NCBI RefSeq assembly: GCF_003710985.1
Contig: NZ_RHHT01000019.1
Coordinates: 18,063-82,062 of the forward strand
DNA: 64,000 nucleotides
Origin: Brevibacillus panacihumi
GTDB taxonomy: Bacteria > Bacillota > Bacilli > Brevibacillales > Brevibacillaceae
Direction: 5' to 3'
Part shown: positions 9,710-19,158 of the stretch, piece by piece
Layout: every line of letters starts with the position of its first letter
Numbering within the stretch: the stretch's first letter is position 1
The notes under the pieces: generated by a model
What the model saw: only the letters and a program-made list of their open reading frames with translations
Told to the model about the DNA's origin: nothing
The model's database searches: none
Position numbers and translations under genes: made by a program

Positions 9710-11002
9710 TCATGATGATGTTTTGGCTTCCTTTTTTTTCGGGTATCCGATGAGGATCGCGACGATTCCGCAGATCCCTATGAGGATCGGATAAAAAGAG
9801 TACGGCAGGATGCTCACTGGTGATATTCCGGCAACACTTGCAGCCGCCAGGAATTGGGCTCCGTATGGCAGAAGGCCTTGAATGGCACAGGAGAAAAGAT
9901 CTAAAATGCTTGCGGACTTACGCGGCTCAATCCCATACTGGTCAGCAATATTTTTTGCAAGCGGTCCGGCAATTAAAATAGCGATCGTATTATTGGCCGT
10001 CGATACATTCGTTAAGCCTACAAGACCGGCAATGCCAAATTCAGCACCCTTTTTCGATGTAATCTTTCGTGTCGCAAGTTGAAGCAAAAAGTCAATTCCG
10101 CCGTTGCTTTTCATAACCTCCACCATACCAGCAATTAATATCGCAAGAAAGGCCATTTCATACATGCCTGCCATTCCTTGGCCAATCTTTTGGAAAAGGC
10201 TCATGATATGATAGCTGCCATCCGCTAAGCCAACTGCCCCAGCGAGAACAATCCCTGATGCTAGAACTAGGAAAACATTCATTCCAGCCAACGCCAAAAT
10301 GATAACCAAAATATAGGGGACAATTTTGATCAAATGATAGCTCAGATGCTCCACTTGTGCCGTTTCACCCATCGTGATGGCCCATAAAATGATGCACGTT
10401 GCAATAGCGGCCGGTAGCACAATCCAAAAATTCACCTTAAATTTATCCCTCATTTGTGCACCTTGTGAGCGAACGGCAGTGAATGTTGTATCTGAAATAA
10501 AGGATAAGTTATCCCCAAACATCGAACCGCCAATAATCGCCCCGATAACGAAAGCCATGGAAAGATCGGTTTGCTGGCTTATCCCAACGCCAATCGGCGC
10601 CAGTGCAACAATCGTACCCATCGATGTGCCCATTGACAGGGAGATAAAGCAGGCAATAATGAACAAGCCTACAACAAGCAGGTTTTGCGGAACGACCGAT
10701 AGAGCAAAGTTAACAGTTGAGTCTACTGCTCCCGTACCTTTTGCTACTTCTGAAAAGGCCCCTGCCAAAAGAAAAATCACTACCATCAGCATGACATTTC
10801 CATTTCCTGCTCCTTGGCAAAAAATTTCAACCTTTCGAGAAAACGGCTCTTTTCGATTCATCATCAGAGCGATAGCTCCCGAAATAGCGATGGCTACAAT
10901 CACAGGAAAGGCGTAAAAGTCACCTGTAATAACCCCTGAACCAATAAATAAAATCAAAAAAACAACAAATGGGATCAGCGCCCATGGATTCCCTGGCTTC
11001 AT
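9710..11002 (-). CDS. NhaC-family transporter, candidate S-box-controlled methionine permease
   Basis: A 430-residue polytopic membrane protein of the Na+/H+ antiporter NhaC family (PF03553), with the family motifs SMGTSMGT and GGSMFGDNLSFISDTT, and GLTNVSTANNTIA in the second half. The start at 11002 follows TTTGGAGGT; longer upstream reading is leader RNA. An S-box-like leader precedes it. NhaC-family members under S-box control have been proposed as methionine transporters (MetT), so methionine is a reasonable substrate guess; plain Na+/H+ antiport is the alternative. The gene is AT-richer than its neighbours. Confidence 0.85.
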   Translation of the reverse strand: MKPGNPWALIPFVVFLILFIGSGVITGDFYAFPVIVAIAISGAIALMMNRKEPFSRKVEIFCQGAGNGNVMLMVVIFLLAGAFSEVAKGTGAVDSTVNFALSVVPQNLLVVGLFIIACFISLSMGTSMGTIVALAPIGVGISQQTDLSMAFVIGAIIGGSMFGDNLSFISDTTFTAVRSQGAQMRDKFKVNFWIVLPAAIATCIILWAITMGETAQVEHLSYHLIKIVPYILVIILALAGMNVFLVLASGIVLAGAVGLADGSYHIMSLFQKIGQGMAGMYEMAFLAILIAGMVEVMKSNGGIDFLLQLATRKITSKKGAEFGIAGLVGLTNVSTANNTIAILIAGPLAKNIADQYGIEPRKSASILDLFSCAIQGLLPYGAQFLAAASVAGISPVSILPYSFYPILIGICGIVAILIGYPKKKEAKTSS

Positions 11003-11053
11003 GGTTCTACCTCCAAAAATAAAAGGAACAATTCTTTTGTCCATTCTTTGCCC

Positions 11054-11090
11054 GAAAAAGGGCCTCATCTTGAAAATACAAGAAGAGGCC
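11054..11090 (-). terminator. leader terminator upstream of the NhaC-family gene
   Basis: On the minus strand GGCCTCTTCTTG pairs with CAAGATGAGGCC (one mismatch) and is followed by CTTTTTC. It lies just downstream of the S-box-like element and about 50 bases before the ATG, the normal place for an S-box expression platform. Confidence 0.8.
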
Positions 11091-11109
11091 TTATATCTAT
11101 AAAACACTC

Positions 11110-11178
11110 CTTTTATCTATCAAGCCTTTGCCGAGAGTCTCATCGGGCCAGTCGGTCCATCTCTCTTGATAAGAAGAA
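11110..11178 (-). promoter_or_regulatory. S-box (SAM-I riboswitch)-like leader, apparently lacking P3/P4
   Basis: Read on the minus strand, the region contains CTTATCAAGAGAG followed by TGGA, then GACTGGCCCGATGAGAC, then CTCTCGGCAAAGG and GATAAAAG. This matches the 5' half of the SAM-I consensus, with GAGAG/CTCTC able to form P2a and TTATC/GATAA a short P1. The segment normally encoding P3, the GGTGCTAA junction and P4 is absent, and the usual GAGGG of P2b is GACCG here. It is therefore S-box derived but shortened; whether it still binds SAM cannot be told from sequence. Confidence 0.75.
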
Positions 11179-11255
11179 AAAGTCTGGATATTTTTAGCTG
11201 CCGGATAGACGATTATATTAGTATAGCTGTTCCTGCATATTTCACTCCAGTCTAA

Positions 11256-11285
11256 ATTATATGGAATTTTTTCCTTATTATTCAA
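11256..11285 (-). promoter_or_regulatory. sigma-A-like promoter for the S-box/NhaC transcript
   Basis: On the minus strand TTGAAT (11285-11280), an 18-base spacer and a consensus TATAAT (11261-11256). The transcript would start near 11249, run through the S-box-like element and its terminator, and into the transporter gene. Confidence 0.6.
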
Positions 11286-11975
11286 AACGCGAGTCGAAAA
11301 AAATCTTGGAGAGAGATTTATTGATGGATTTATCCCAGTAACGCAGATGTAGTTGTATTTACCAGACAATGAGGATAACTGATAGAGTGCCAGGGATGCC
11401 CCCCAGCAAAGATCCCAACCCGCCTGAAGCGTTTTCCCTTTTTTCCTCCCCACCACTGCAGCATGTATCACACCTAACGGAAGTTTCCTCTTGCATCTTC
11501 GGCAAAGGGAGTGTAAAGTATGTAATTATTTCCCTGCTCGATTGAGGGTGGTTGCGCGTGTGCAGATTAAGATAACGCTTGTAGCGAATAAGGCCGCTAC
11601 AAGAAATATGGATAGCAAGACGGAAATAACCTATTTTTCAAAAACAATAACTGGGCACCAACCCGTGGTGAAGCGTACGACAAGTTTCGAGTTTGATGAA
11701 GCTATCGGATCGGCGAATCTCACAGGGGCAGGGAAAGCAAGTTAAACGCCGGACGGTTGCCCAAGTATCATGAAATAGAATCACTCAAACGATATGTTTG
11801 GAGCGCTTTACCCGCGGCAGATGCCGGGCTTGTCCTCCCCTCTTTTGCAATTCTGCCTATTGAACAGGCAGGTCAAATTGCTTAAGTTGGATGGGAGGAA
11901 TGGACAATACCATTCTACAACCCGGGGCAGATGGATGTTGGTGCCCTGATCCTACAAGTTAGAGGTGTGTCCACA
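11286..11975. other. 690-base stretch without a convincing gene
   Basis: No recognisable protein. Open frames here are short, lack ribosome sites and resemble nothing known. A perfect 9-base hairpin, CTTGTAGCG (11578-11586) / CGCTACAAG (11595-11603), and a smaller one, CTGCCT/AGGCAG (11853-11871), are visible, neither followed by a T run. The AGAGGTG at 11961 is the ribosome site of the next gene. The stretch may be decayed DNA from an insertion event. Confidence 0.5.
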
Positions 11976-12626
11976 ATGACCCAGCCATTTATCCGCAACC
12001 ATCAGTACAATTTCATTAAAAAACAGGCCGATCATGTTCTCCGTACCCATAATACGGTGTCTGATCCGAAAGTTCTCGAAGCGGTCATCTTCCTTGCTGA
12101 ATCCAAGATCATGGAGCTGTTCCCTGAACTGAGCAAGGAACAAAAAGACCTGCTGCAACCGATTACGACCTGCAAAACATCACAGGATTTTTCGGAGTAC
12201 CTTAACAGACTAAGCGAGTACACGATAGATTTTCCAGCGATTACAGAAGCGCAGATCAAAAAGCTCTTTCCAAAAAGCAAGAAGCTCAAGCTTCCAGATC
12301 TCGCCAATATGGAAATCTCCAAGCTTACCTACCTGGGATGGATCGACATCGCAACGAACAAGATTTATTTTGTTTATCCAGAAAATGGTAAATTCATCGG
12401 GGTAGAAGGCAGATTTACGCCGGGGAACAAGAAAAATCTTTGTTCATTGTGCCACGGCCATGAAGAAGTGGCGCTGGTGACGGCGATATCCAAAGCGAAA
12501 TCCTCGCTTTCGCCGGATTATTACAAGGCGGTTGGCAATTACATGTGTGTCGATTCCGAGAAATGCAACAAGCGGATTACAGACGTCAGCCAATTGGAAG
12601 ACTTTTTCCAGCGAGTACTGGTGTAA
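11976..12626 (+). CDS. FusB/FusC-type elongation factor G-binding protein
   Basis: A 216-residue protein of the fusidic-acid-resistance EF-G-binding family, which binds EF-G and frees it from the ribosome. An N-terminal helical domain is followed by a C-terminal treble-clef zinc finger whose ligands are visible: C156 and C159 in LCSLC, and C191 and C197 in MCVDSEKC. FusB is of nearly the same length. ATG at 11976 follows AGAGGTG. It is monocistronic with its own terminator. Chromosomal homologues occur in many Bacillota, so resistance is not proven by presence alone. Confidence 0.85.
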   Translation: MTQPFIRNHQYNFIKKQADHVLRTHNTVSDPKVLEAVIFLAESKIMELFPELSKEQKDLLQPITTCKTSQDFSEYLNRLSEYTIDFPAITEAQIKKLFPKSKKLKLPDLANMEISKLTYLGWIDIATNKIYFVYPENGKFIGVEGRFTPGNKKNLCSLCHGHEEVALVTAISKAKSSLSPDYYKAVGNYMCVDSEKCNKRITDVSQLEDFFQRVLV

Positions 12627-12631
12627 AGGAG

Positions 12632-12668
12632 AACCACCTGCTCCCTCATGGGGCCAGGTGGTTTTTTT
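12632..12668 (+). terminator. terminator after the FusB-type gene
   Basis: AACCACCTG (12632-12640) pairs with CAGGTGGTT (12655-12663), followed by a run of seven T. Confidence 0.92.
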
Positions 12669-12769
12669 GCTTCCATCCCTTCTTCCTATTCCCATATTCT
12701 TCTCGTAGGCCATATGCATTATAATAAGATGATGCTATGTGCTTATTATCGTTTTCAGGGGAGAAACCA

Positions 12770-13945
12770 ATGACAAAGATAGAGATATTGAAAGCGATGC
12801 TGACTCGAGATGAGACGAATGCATTGACTTGGTATCTGCTTGGACTGGAATATGCAGAGATGGGGGAGCGCAATGAAGCGTTGCATGCCTTTACGCAGGC
12901 TTTGACCCTCGGGGATGAAGAGATTAGACATATGATCGTGAAAGAGGGAAATCCGTATCAGCAAGAATCTCCGCTCAAAAAGGCAATTGAGGATACGGAT
13001 TTTTTCCTTGCGTATGAATCGGTTCCCATGCTCCTGGCGCAGAGAGGCCAATCGGGCGCGGAGGGTTCCAATGACGAGCAAGAGCAGCGGCCAATCACGC
13101 TGGCTGACATCGGGGGAATGACGACTATCAAGGAAGAAGTGCAGCAGAAGATTGTCCAACCGTTTGTCACTTCAGGGGCAGCCGGGATCTTTCGCAAAAA
13201 GGGGAGTGGTGAAAGCGTACTGCTTTACGGGCCGCCCGGGTGCGGCAAAAACACCCTCGCGAAGGCGATCGCCGGAGAATGTCAGGCGCATTTCCTTCCA
13301 ATGTCCCTGGCAGACAGTCTTTCATCCTATCAGGGGGTCAATGAGGATCAAATCAAGGACTTGTTTGCTATGGCACGGGAGCAAAAGCCAACCCTTCTTT
13401 TCCTCGATGAGCTGGAAGCGTTGAGCAACAACAGGGGAAAGGCTTCCTCCCTGCTCTTGCGCAGGGTGACCGACCAATTGCTGTGGGAGATGGACCAGAT
13501 CAAAAGCAGCCCGGAAAAATTGCTGTTCGTTGCAGCCACCAGCATGCCTTGGGACGTCGATCCCGCCTGTCATCGACGGTTTGACAGGCTGATCTTTGTC
13601 GGTCCGCCAGATTTGGAAGCGCGCGAAGCGATATTCCGTCAGAAATTGTCCGGACGTCCTTCGGAACCGCTCGATTTCGCGCAGCTTGCCGCCTGGACAT
13701 CTTTTTATTCCGCTTCGGATATTGAGTATGTAGTAGAATTGGCGACGGAGCAAGTCCTGCATGATATGCTGACCAAGGGCATCGAACGCCCGATCCAGAT
13801 GAGCGACCTGCGCGAATCGATCGCCGCGACCCGCTCCACGACGGTCGAATGGCTGCGGACGATGAAAAGCTATCTGAAGCACGCGGATCAAGAAGGACTG
13901 TACAAGGAAGCCGAATGCTATCTTCTCCACCAAAATCGGTTGTAA
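12770..13945 (+). CDS. TPR-AAA+ ATPase with unusual Walker A
   Basis: A 391-residue protein with a short N-terminal TPR-like helical pair (residues about 1-50, NALTWYLLGLEYAEMGE), an acidic linker, and a classical AAA+ domain. Walker A is GPPGCGKN (154-161), with Asn where Ser/Thr normally coordinates magnesium; Walker B is LLFLDELEAL, and HRRFDR carries the expected arginine-finger context. ATG at 12770 follows CAGGGGAG. It resembles stand-alone AAA proteins of the SpoVK/FtsH-like fold, but the substrate is unknown. A lipoprotein gene follows, 67 bases downstream. Confidence 0.85.
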   Translation: MTKIEILKAMLTRDETNALTWYLLGLEYAEMGERNEALHAFTQALTLGDEEIRHMIVKEGNPYQQESPLKKAIEDTDFFLAYESVPMLLAQRGQSGAEGSNDEQEQRPITLADIGGMTTIKEEVQQKIVQPFVTSGAAGIFRKKGSGESVLLYGPPGCGKNTLAKAIAGECQAHFLPMSLADSLSSYQGVNEDQIKDLFAMAREQKPTLLFLDELEALSNNRGKASSLLLRRVTDQLLWEMDQIKSSPEKLLFVAATSMPWDVDPACHRRFDRLIFVGPPDLEAREAIFRQKLSGRPSEPLDFAQLAAWTSFYSASDIEYVVELATEQVLHDMLTKGIERPIQMSDLRESIAATRSTTVEWLRTMKSYLKHADQEGLYKEAECYLLHQNRL

Positions 13946-14012
13946 CTTACCAATCCATAATTGTACAAATTGTGGTACTCTATTTGCAGCAGTTGTTGGG
14001 AAGGAGAAAATC

Positions 14013-14492
14013 ATGAGAAAAGCTAAAGCATGGATGCTGATAGTGCTGTCGGCCGTTTTGTTGCTGGCAGGCTGCAGCAGCGATCCAGTCGAGGAAGATG
14101 CGAATCACTACTTCAAAGAGGAATTGCCCAAGGTAGCCTCCCTGGAACAGGAGATTATGACCCAGTTTAGCAACATGTCGCAAACCCTGAAGGACCCGCA
14201 GGCCCTGTACCAGGGATTGAATGATCAGGTATTGCCGCGTTATGAGGCATTTGTGAAGGAACTGGAGAAGATCAAGCCTGCGACCAAGGAAGTACAGGAG
14301 GTACATGAAAAGTACCTGTCTGCGACCCGTGCACAGCAGGAGGCATTTCAACGAATTGTCAATGCTATGAAGGACAAGGACAAGGCAGGCCTGACCGCTG
14401 CCCGCGAAAAGCTGGAAGAGGCCAGGACTTTGATCAAAGAAAGCAAAGAGGGCATGAAGCAATTGGCCCTTGGCTATGGAATCCAGTTGTAA
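14013..14492 (+). CDS. small lipoprotein, coiled-coil rich
   Basis: A 159-residue protein with a clear lipoprotein signal: basic start MRKAK, hydrophobic core, lipobox LLAGC with the acylated cysteine at about residue 21, then SSDP. The mature part is charged, almost entirely helical and probably coiled coil (repeated EE/KL patterns, LEKIKPATKEVQEV). The length and layout recall YkyA-type cell-wall-binding lipoproteins but identity is not certain. ATG at 14013 follows GGAAGGAG. It converges with the tetR gene, eight bases apart. Confidence 0.8.
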   Translation: MRKAKAWMLIVLSAVLLLAGCSSDPVEEDANHYFKEELPKVASLEQEIMTQFSNMSQTLKDPQALYQGLNDQVLPRYEAFVKELEKIKPATKEVQEVHEKYLSATRAQQEAFQRIVNAMKDKDKAGLTAAREKLEEARTLIKESKEGMKQLALGYGIQL

Positions 14493-14499
14493 ACCCCTC

Positions 14500-15144
14500 T
14501 TACCCTTGTGATGCAGGGGACGGCTCGTATAGTCCGCCGGTGTAAATCGCGACGAGGGTACTCGCGATTTCGTCCAGCGAAGCTTGATTTTTGTTTTTGA
14601 CGATGTCCCACAAATACATTTCATGCGAGTAGAACCAGCCCCGGGCGACAAGCTCGGGGTTTACTTCTGCCCGGGCCAATCCTTGGCGCTGGGCATGGCG
14701 AATATCCTGGGCGATTCGCTGGACGAATTGCTCCCGGATCTCCTCCCATTTTTGCTGGACAGTGGGGAAAGCGCCCATCGCTTCGGAAAACAACTGCAGC
14801 ATTTTGCGTTCGGTTACGGCCAGATTCAAAAATGTCGTCGTCTGGTACAGGATCATCTCGTGGGCTTCCTGCGGGGTCTGCGGAAAGAAAGGCAGTTCCG
14901 CGATCGCGTAAAAGGCGGCCATAACATCCTCCATGAGTACAATCAAAAAATCGTCCTTTCCGCTGAAATGCACGTAAGCTGTCCCATATCCGGTATTGGC
15001 TCGCTTGATAATCTGCGAGATTGTTGTTTTTTGAAAGCCTTCTTCGAGAAAGATTTGTCGCGCAGCTTCCAGTAGCTTTTGCCGTGTCTGCTGCGATCTG
15101 AGGTGGCGACCATCTGTCTGGGAATGGCTCTGTTCCACTTCCAT
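14500..15144 (-). CDS. TetR/AcrR family transcriptional regulator
   Basis: A 214-residue repressor-type protein. The N-terminal helix-turn-helix runs from about residue 18 to 64: TRQKLLEAARQIFLEEGF, then TTISQIIKRA and TAYVHFSGKDD. The C-terminal ligand domain is helical. The ATG follows AAAGGGG on the minus strand. It is divergent from kynB with 142 bases between them, so it may regulate that gene; the ligand is unknown. Confidence 0.9.
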   Translation of the reverse strand: MEVEQSHSQTDGRHLRSQQTRQKLLEAARQIFLEEGFQKTTISQIIKRANTGYGTAYVHFSGKDDFLIVLMEDVMAAFYAIAELPFFPQTPQEAHEMILYQTTTFLNLAVTERKMLQLFSEAMGAFPTVQQKWEEIREQFVQRIAQDIRHAQRQGLARAEVNPELVARGWFYSHEMYLWDIVKNKNQASLDEIASTLVAIYTGGLYEPSPASQG

Positions 15145-15220
15145 CGTCCCCTTTCTATGTTCTTACGATACAGGGAATAGTCGCAAATGAAAAGAGAGAA
15201 CCCGATTATTCGCGTGAATG

Positions 15221-15249
15221 TTGACGCTGGTTCCACTATTCTGTAATCT
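15221..15249 (+). promoter_or_regulatory. sigma-A-like promoter of kynB
   Basis: TTGACG (15221-15226), a 17-base spacer and TAATCT (15244-15249), with a predicted start 30 bases before the kynB ATG. An ATTC/GAAT near-palindrome overlaps the -35 box and could be a repressor site. Confidence 0.6.
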
Positions 15250-15286
15250 GTGGAAAAGAAGCGTAGAGGAAGGAAGGGAAATTCGT

Positions 15287-15916
15287 ATGTGCGCGAAATT
15301 GCTGGATATATCACGCCCGCTGGTGGCAGGGACACCGACATGGCCGGGTGATACGCCTTTTACCTATGAAGTGAACTGGCCAAAATCATCAAGCGGCTCC
15401 GTCAATGTAGGAAAGCTGACGATGAGTATACATACCGGAACGCATGTGGATGCACCTTTTCATTTCGATGACGACGGGAGAAGGATGCTTCATCTGGACA
15501 TCGACCTGTACGTCGGGATGGCACGGGTCGTGGAACTGTTGGACAAACCCAGTATCGGGGCAGACGATCTCGCCGATTTTGATTTGGAAGGCGTCAGCCG
15601 CCTGTTGATTCGTACTGGCTCCTGGAGTGATCCAGAGAGGTTTCCCGAGGAGATCTGCTATCTGCGCCCTGATCTGCCGGCCTTTCTGGCGGAAAAAGGA
15701 ATTCGGCTGATAGGGGTCGATGTACCGTCGGTCGATCCGCTGGACAGCAAGGAATTGCTTGCCCATCACGGCTTGCACCAGCACGATATCCATATTTTGG
15801 AAGGCTTGCTTTTGGATCATGTCCAGCCGGGTGATTATGAGTTGATCGCACTGCCGCTGCCGCTTGCCGATGCGGATGGGAGTCCTGTGCGAGCCGTGCT
15901 GCGAAAGAGCGAATAA
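15287..15916 (+). CDS. kynB: kynurenine formamidase (arylformamidase)
   Basis: Hydrolyses N-formylkynurenine in tryptophan breakdown. It has 209 residues, the KynB length. The zinc-binding signature HTGTHVDAPFHF is at about residues 50-61, and GVDVPSVDPLDSK is the KynB-typical segment. ATG at 15287 follows GGAAGGGA. No kynA or kynU gene is nearby, so it acts alone here, perhaps with unlinked partners or on another formylated amine. A tetR gene is divergent. Confidence 0.85.
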   Translation: MCAKLLDISRPLVAGTPTWPGDTPFTYEVNWPKSSSGSVNVGKLTMSIHTGTHVDAPFHFDDDGRRMLHLDIDLYVGMARVVELLDKPSIGADDLADFDLEGVSRLLIRTGSWSDPERFPEEICYLRPDLPAFLAEKGIRLIGVDVPSVDPLDSKELLAHHGLHQHDIHILEGLLLDHVQPGDYELIALPLPLADADGSPVRAVLRKSE

Positions 15917-15926
15917 CAGATGTGAA

Positions 15927-15965
15927 AAAACCGTTCGCCCCAAACAAAAGGGTGAACGGTTTTCT
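15927..15965. terminator. bidirectional terminator between kynB and the convergent dehydrogenase
   Basis: AAAACCGTTCGCCC (15927-15940) pairs with GGGTGAACGGTTTT (15950-15963) with one mismatch; the A-rich left arm and T-rich right arm allow function on both strands. Confidence 0.9.
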
Positions 15966-15982
15966 TTATCTCAAGTTACGTG

Positions 15983-17185
15983 CTACGTGCCTTGCGAGAG
16001 AGGGGAAGTCTTCTCGATGACATCCCAAGCCATACCGCGAGCTTTCAGCCGTTCCAAAAAAGGGATGGGGTCAATCAACTCCGGTGGAATGCAGCCTGTC
16101 GTCTGTAGCAACCCCTCTGCAATCATGTCGACGGCAACGACCGGGGGAATGCCAGTCTGCCAAATCGTCGCCTGGAACTCGGTCTTATAAAAAACCTCGT
16201 CATGATTGGCTATCGTGTAGACGTAAACTTCTTTGCGTTTGTTATTTTTCTTGCCCTTGACCAAGGCACCCACGCTGGAGTAGCCATGGATTTTGCCAGC
16301 CAGATCAACCGGTTTGGGCATCGTGGTGACGACGACATCCCGAGGGGCCACTTTTACGCCTTTGACCTCGATCTCCTCGTCGCTGTCCAGGCCCAGATAG
16401 CTTAAGACCTTGAGCGTATTGACGAAATCGGGATGCAAGGCGTATTTGAAGTCGACGTATTTGCAGCCTTTCGCCCTGCCGATCGTTTCGCCGAGCGTCG
16501 TCGCTTCCTCATGCTCGACATTGTAGCAGTCGAGCCAGCCGATCGGTTCAGGGAACTCAAACTCCTCCTTGTTGGCAAAAGGGGTCGGGAGATACTGCTC
16601 CCCCTTGTCAGCCGTCCAGTAATTGGGTTTGGCCAGACATTCCTGGATGGCAGTCTGAGGGCTGAAATAAGAGCAAAAACCATCGTAATCGACGATGGAG
16701 TTATCGCCGTCACGGATCAGGATCGCGTCTACCTCGTCCAGTTGATCGACGGCGTAGCGGGCGGCAATATTGGAAAAGCCGGGGTCGCAACCCAAGCCCA
16801 TGATGCCGAGGATTCCGGCAGCACGGAATTTATCGTTCCAGGCAAGCTGCTTGCGGAGCCATTGTGGTCCCGAAGAAGCAGTATCGATGTAATGCGTTTT
16901 TGTATTCAGGCATGCTTTCATCACTTCAAAATTATTTTCCGGCAATCCGATGTGCAGCAGGACATCAATATCGTCCAAAATGGCCTGCACACTGGACACG
17001 TCCCTTGCATCCACCCGTTTGACCTGAATTTCCACGTCAGTCTCGCGACGCAGCTCTGCGGCCAATTCCTCAGCTGGTGCGATGGATATGTCCGCCAAAA
17101 CCAGCTTGGTCAAATACTGTGATTTTACCAGCTCACACGCACTTACTTGTCCTACTCCTCCAACGCCTACTATCGCGACTCGCAT
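15983..17185 (-). CDS. saccharopine dehydrogenase family oxidoreductase
   Basis: A 400-residue NAD(P)-dependent dehydrogenase of the saccharopine/carboxynorspermidine dehydrogenase family. The Rossmann motif VGVGGVG is at residues 6-12, and GLGCDPGFSN marks the start of the catalytic domain. ATG at 17185 follows GGGAGGAGG. The family also makes carboxynorspermidine, so polyamine synthesis is possible, but no decarboxylase gene adjoins it. It is preceded by a leader with hairpins and a 35-codon ORF. Confidence 0.85.
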   Translation of the reverse strand: MRVAIVGVGGVGQVSACELVKSQYLTKLVLADISIAPAEELAAELRRETDVEIQVKRVDARDVSSVQAILDDIDVLLHIGLPENNFEVMKACLNTKTHYIDTASSGPQWLRKQLAWNDKFRAAGILGIMGLGCDPGFSNIAARYAVDQLDEVDAILIRDGDNSIVDYDGFCSYFSPQTAIQECLAKPNYWTADKGEQYLPTPFANKEEFEFPEPIGWLDCYNVEHEEATTLGETIGRAKGCKYVDFKYALHPDFVNTLKVLSYLGLDSDEEIEVKGVKVAPRDVVVTTMPKPVDLAGKIHGYSSVGALVKGKKNNKRKEVYVYTIANHDEVFYKTEFQATIWQTGIPPVVAVDMIAEGLLQTTGCIPPELIDPIPFLERLKARGMAWDVIEKTSPLSQGT

Positions 17186-17209
17186 AGAGTCCTCCTCCCA
17201 TGGTTTGAA

Positions 17210-17317
17210 CTATCTTCGCATTCGGAACAACCATTTTTGCAAATGCCAATCCTGATCAGCGATACAAGTCGATACATACATGACAACGTCGATAGGTTCA
17301 CGCGGACGAAGTCTCAA
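17210..17317 (-). CDS. candidate 35-residue leader peptide ORF
   Basis: On the minus strand a TTG at 17317 lies eight bases after AAGGAGGT, the best ribosome site in the neighbourhood. The frame reads MRLRPREPIDVVMYVSTCIA, then DQDWHLQKWLFRMRR and TAG. It ends 25 bases before the ATG of the dehydrogenase, which has its own ribosome site. No family is recognised. It may be a translated leader peptide controlling the dehydrogenase, or a real short protein; a chance ORF cannot be excluded. Confidence 0.4.
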   Translation of the reverse strand: MRLRPREPIDVVMYVSTCIADQDWHLQKWLFRMRR

Positions 17318-17653
17318 GACAATAACCTCCTTCAATCAAGTTTCACGGTAGTGGAGAGAAAGGGCACCCCCTCTCATGAGCAATTGCCTTCCCCTTATAA
17401 GGTATGAGACTCCCGCAACGTCCCATGCCAGGTGAGCAAGCCTGAAATGACGGATGGCAGACTTTTCTGACAACGTGTTGGGTGGTTATTTTGCCTGCTC
17501 TCTATATGGTTCACGAATCAGTCAAAAAAATCCTCTTCTCTCGCAAAAAAGCGGGCACAGGATGGCAGGGAGTCACTTGATGAAACCAGGCATTTGCCTA
17601 ATAATAACGGTGTCAGCTTGTTCGTGATGATGACAAGGAGGGGGCAATCAAAA
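17318..17653. other. intergenic region with hairpins between divergent units
   Basis: This separates the divergent dehydrogenase and zwf units. On the minus side GAGAG/CTCTC with GGG/CCC inside (about 17355-17378) can form a hairpin, and CTCAT/ATGAG pairs across 17374-17408, together suggesting a structured leader ahead of the small ORF. No known riboswitch consensus was matched. The ribosome site of zwf (AAGGAGGGGG) is at 17635-17644. Confidence 0.45.
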
Positions 17654-19129
<1,476 letters not shown>

Positions 19130-19158
19130 AGCAAAGGAAAATGAGGGGGCGGATAACG

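Noticed and set aside
11097..11471. 124-codon open frame on the minus strand upstream of the NhaC-family gene
   Set aside because: No ribosome site at its GTG start, and its last third is the S-box-like element and P1 region translated by chance; the promoter at 11256-11285 lies inside it.
11491..11745. 84-codon plus-strand open frame in the empty stretch
   Set aside because: No clear start or ribosome site, no recognisable motif, and it covers the 9-base hairpin; probably chance.
17320..17410. Lysine or polyamine riboswitch ahead of the saccharopine-dehydrogenase-like gene
   Set aside because: Hairpins exist but no consensus of the lysine L-box or other known classes could be matched by eye.
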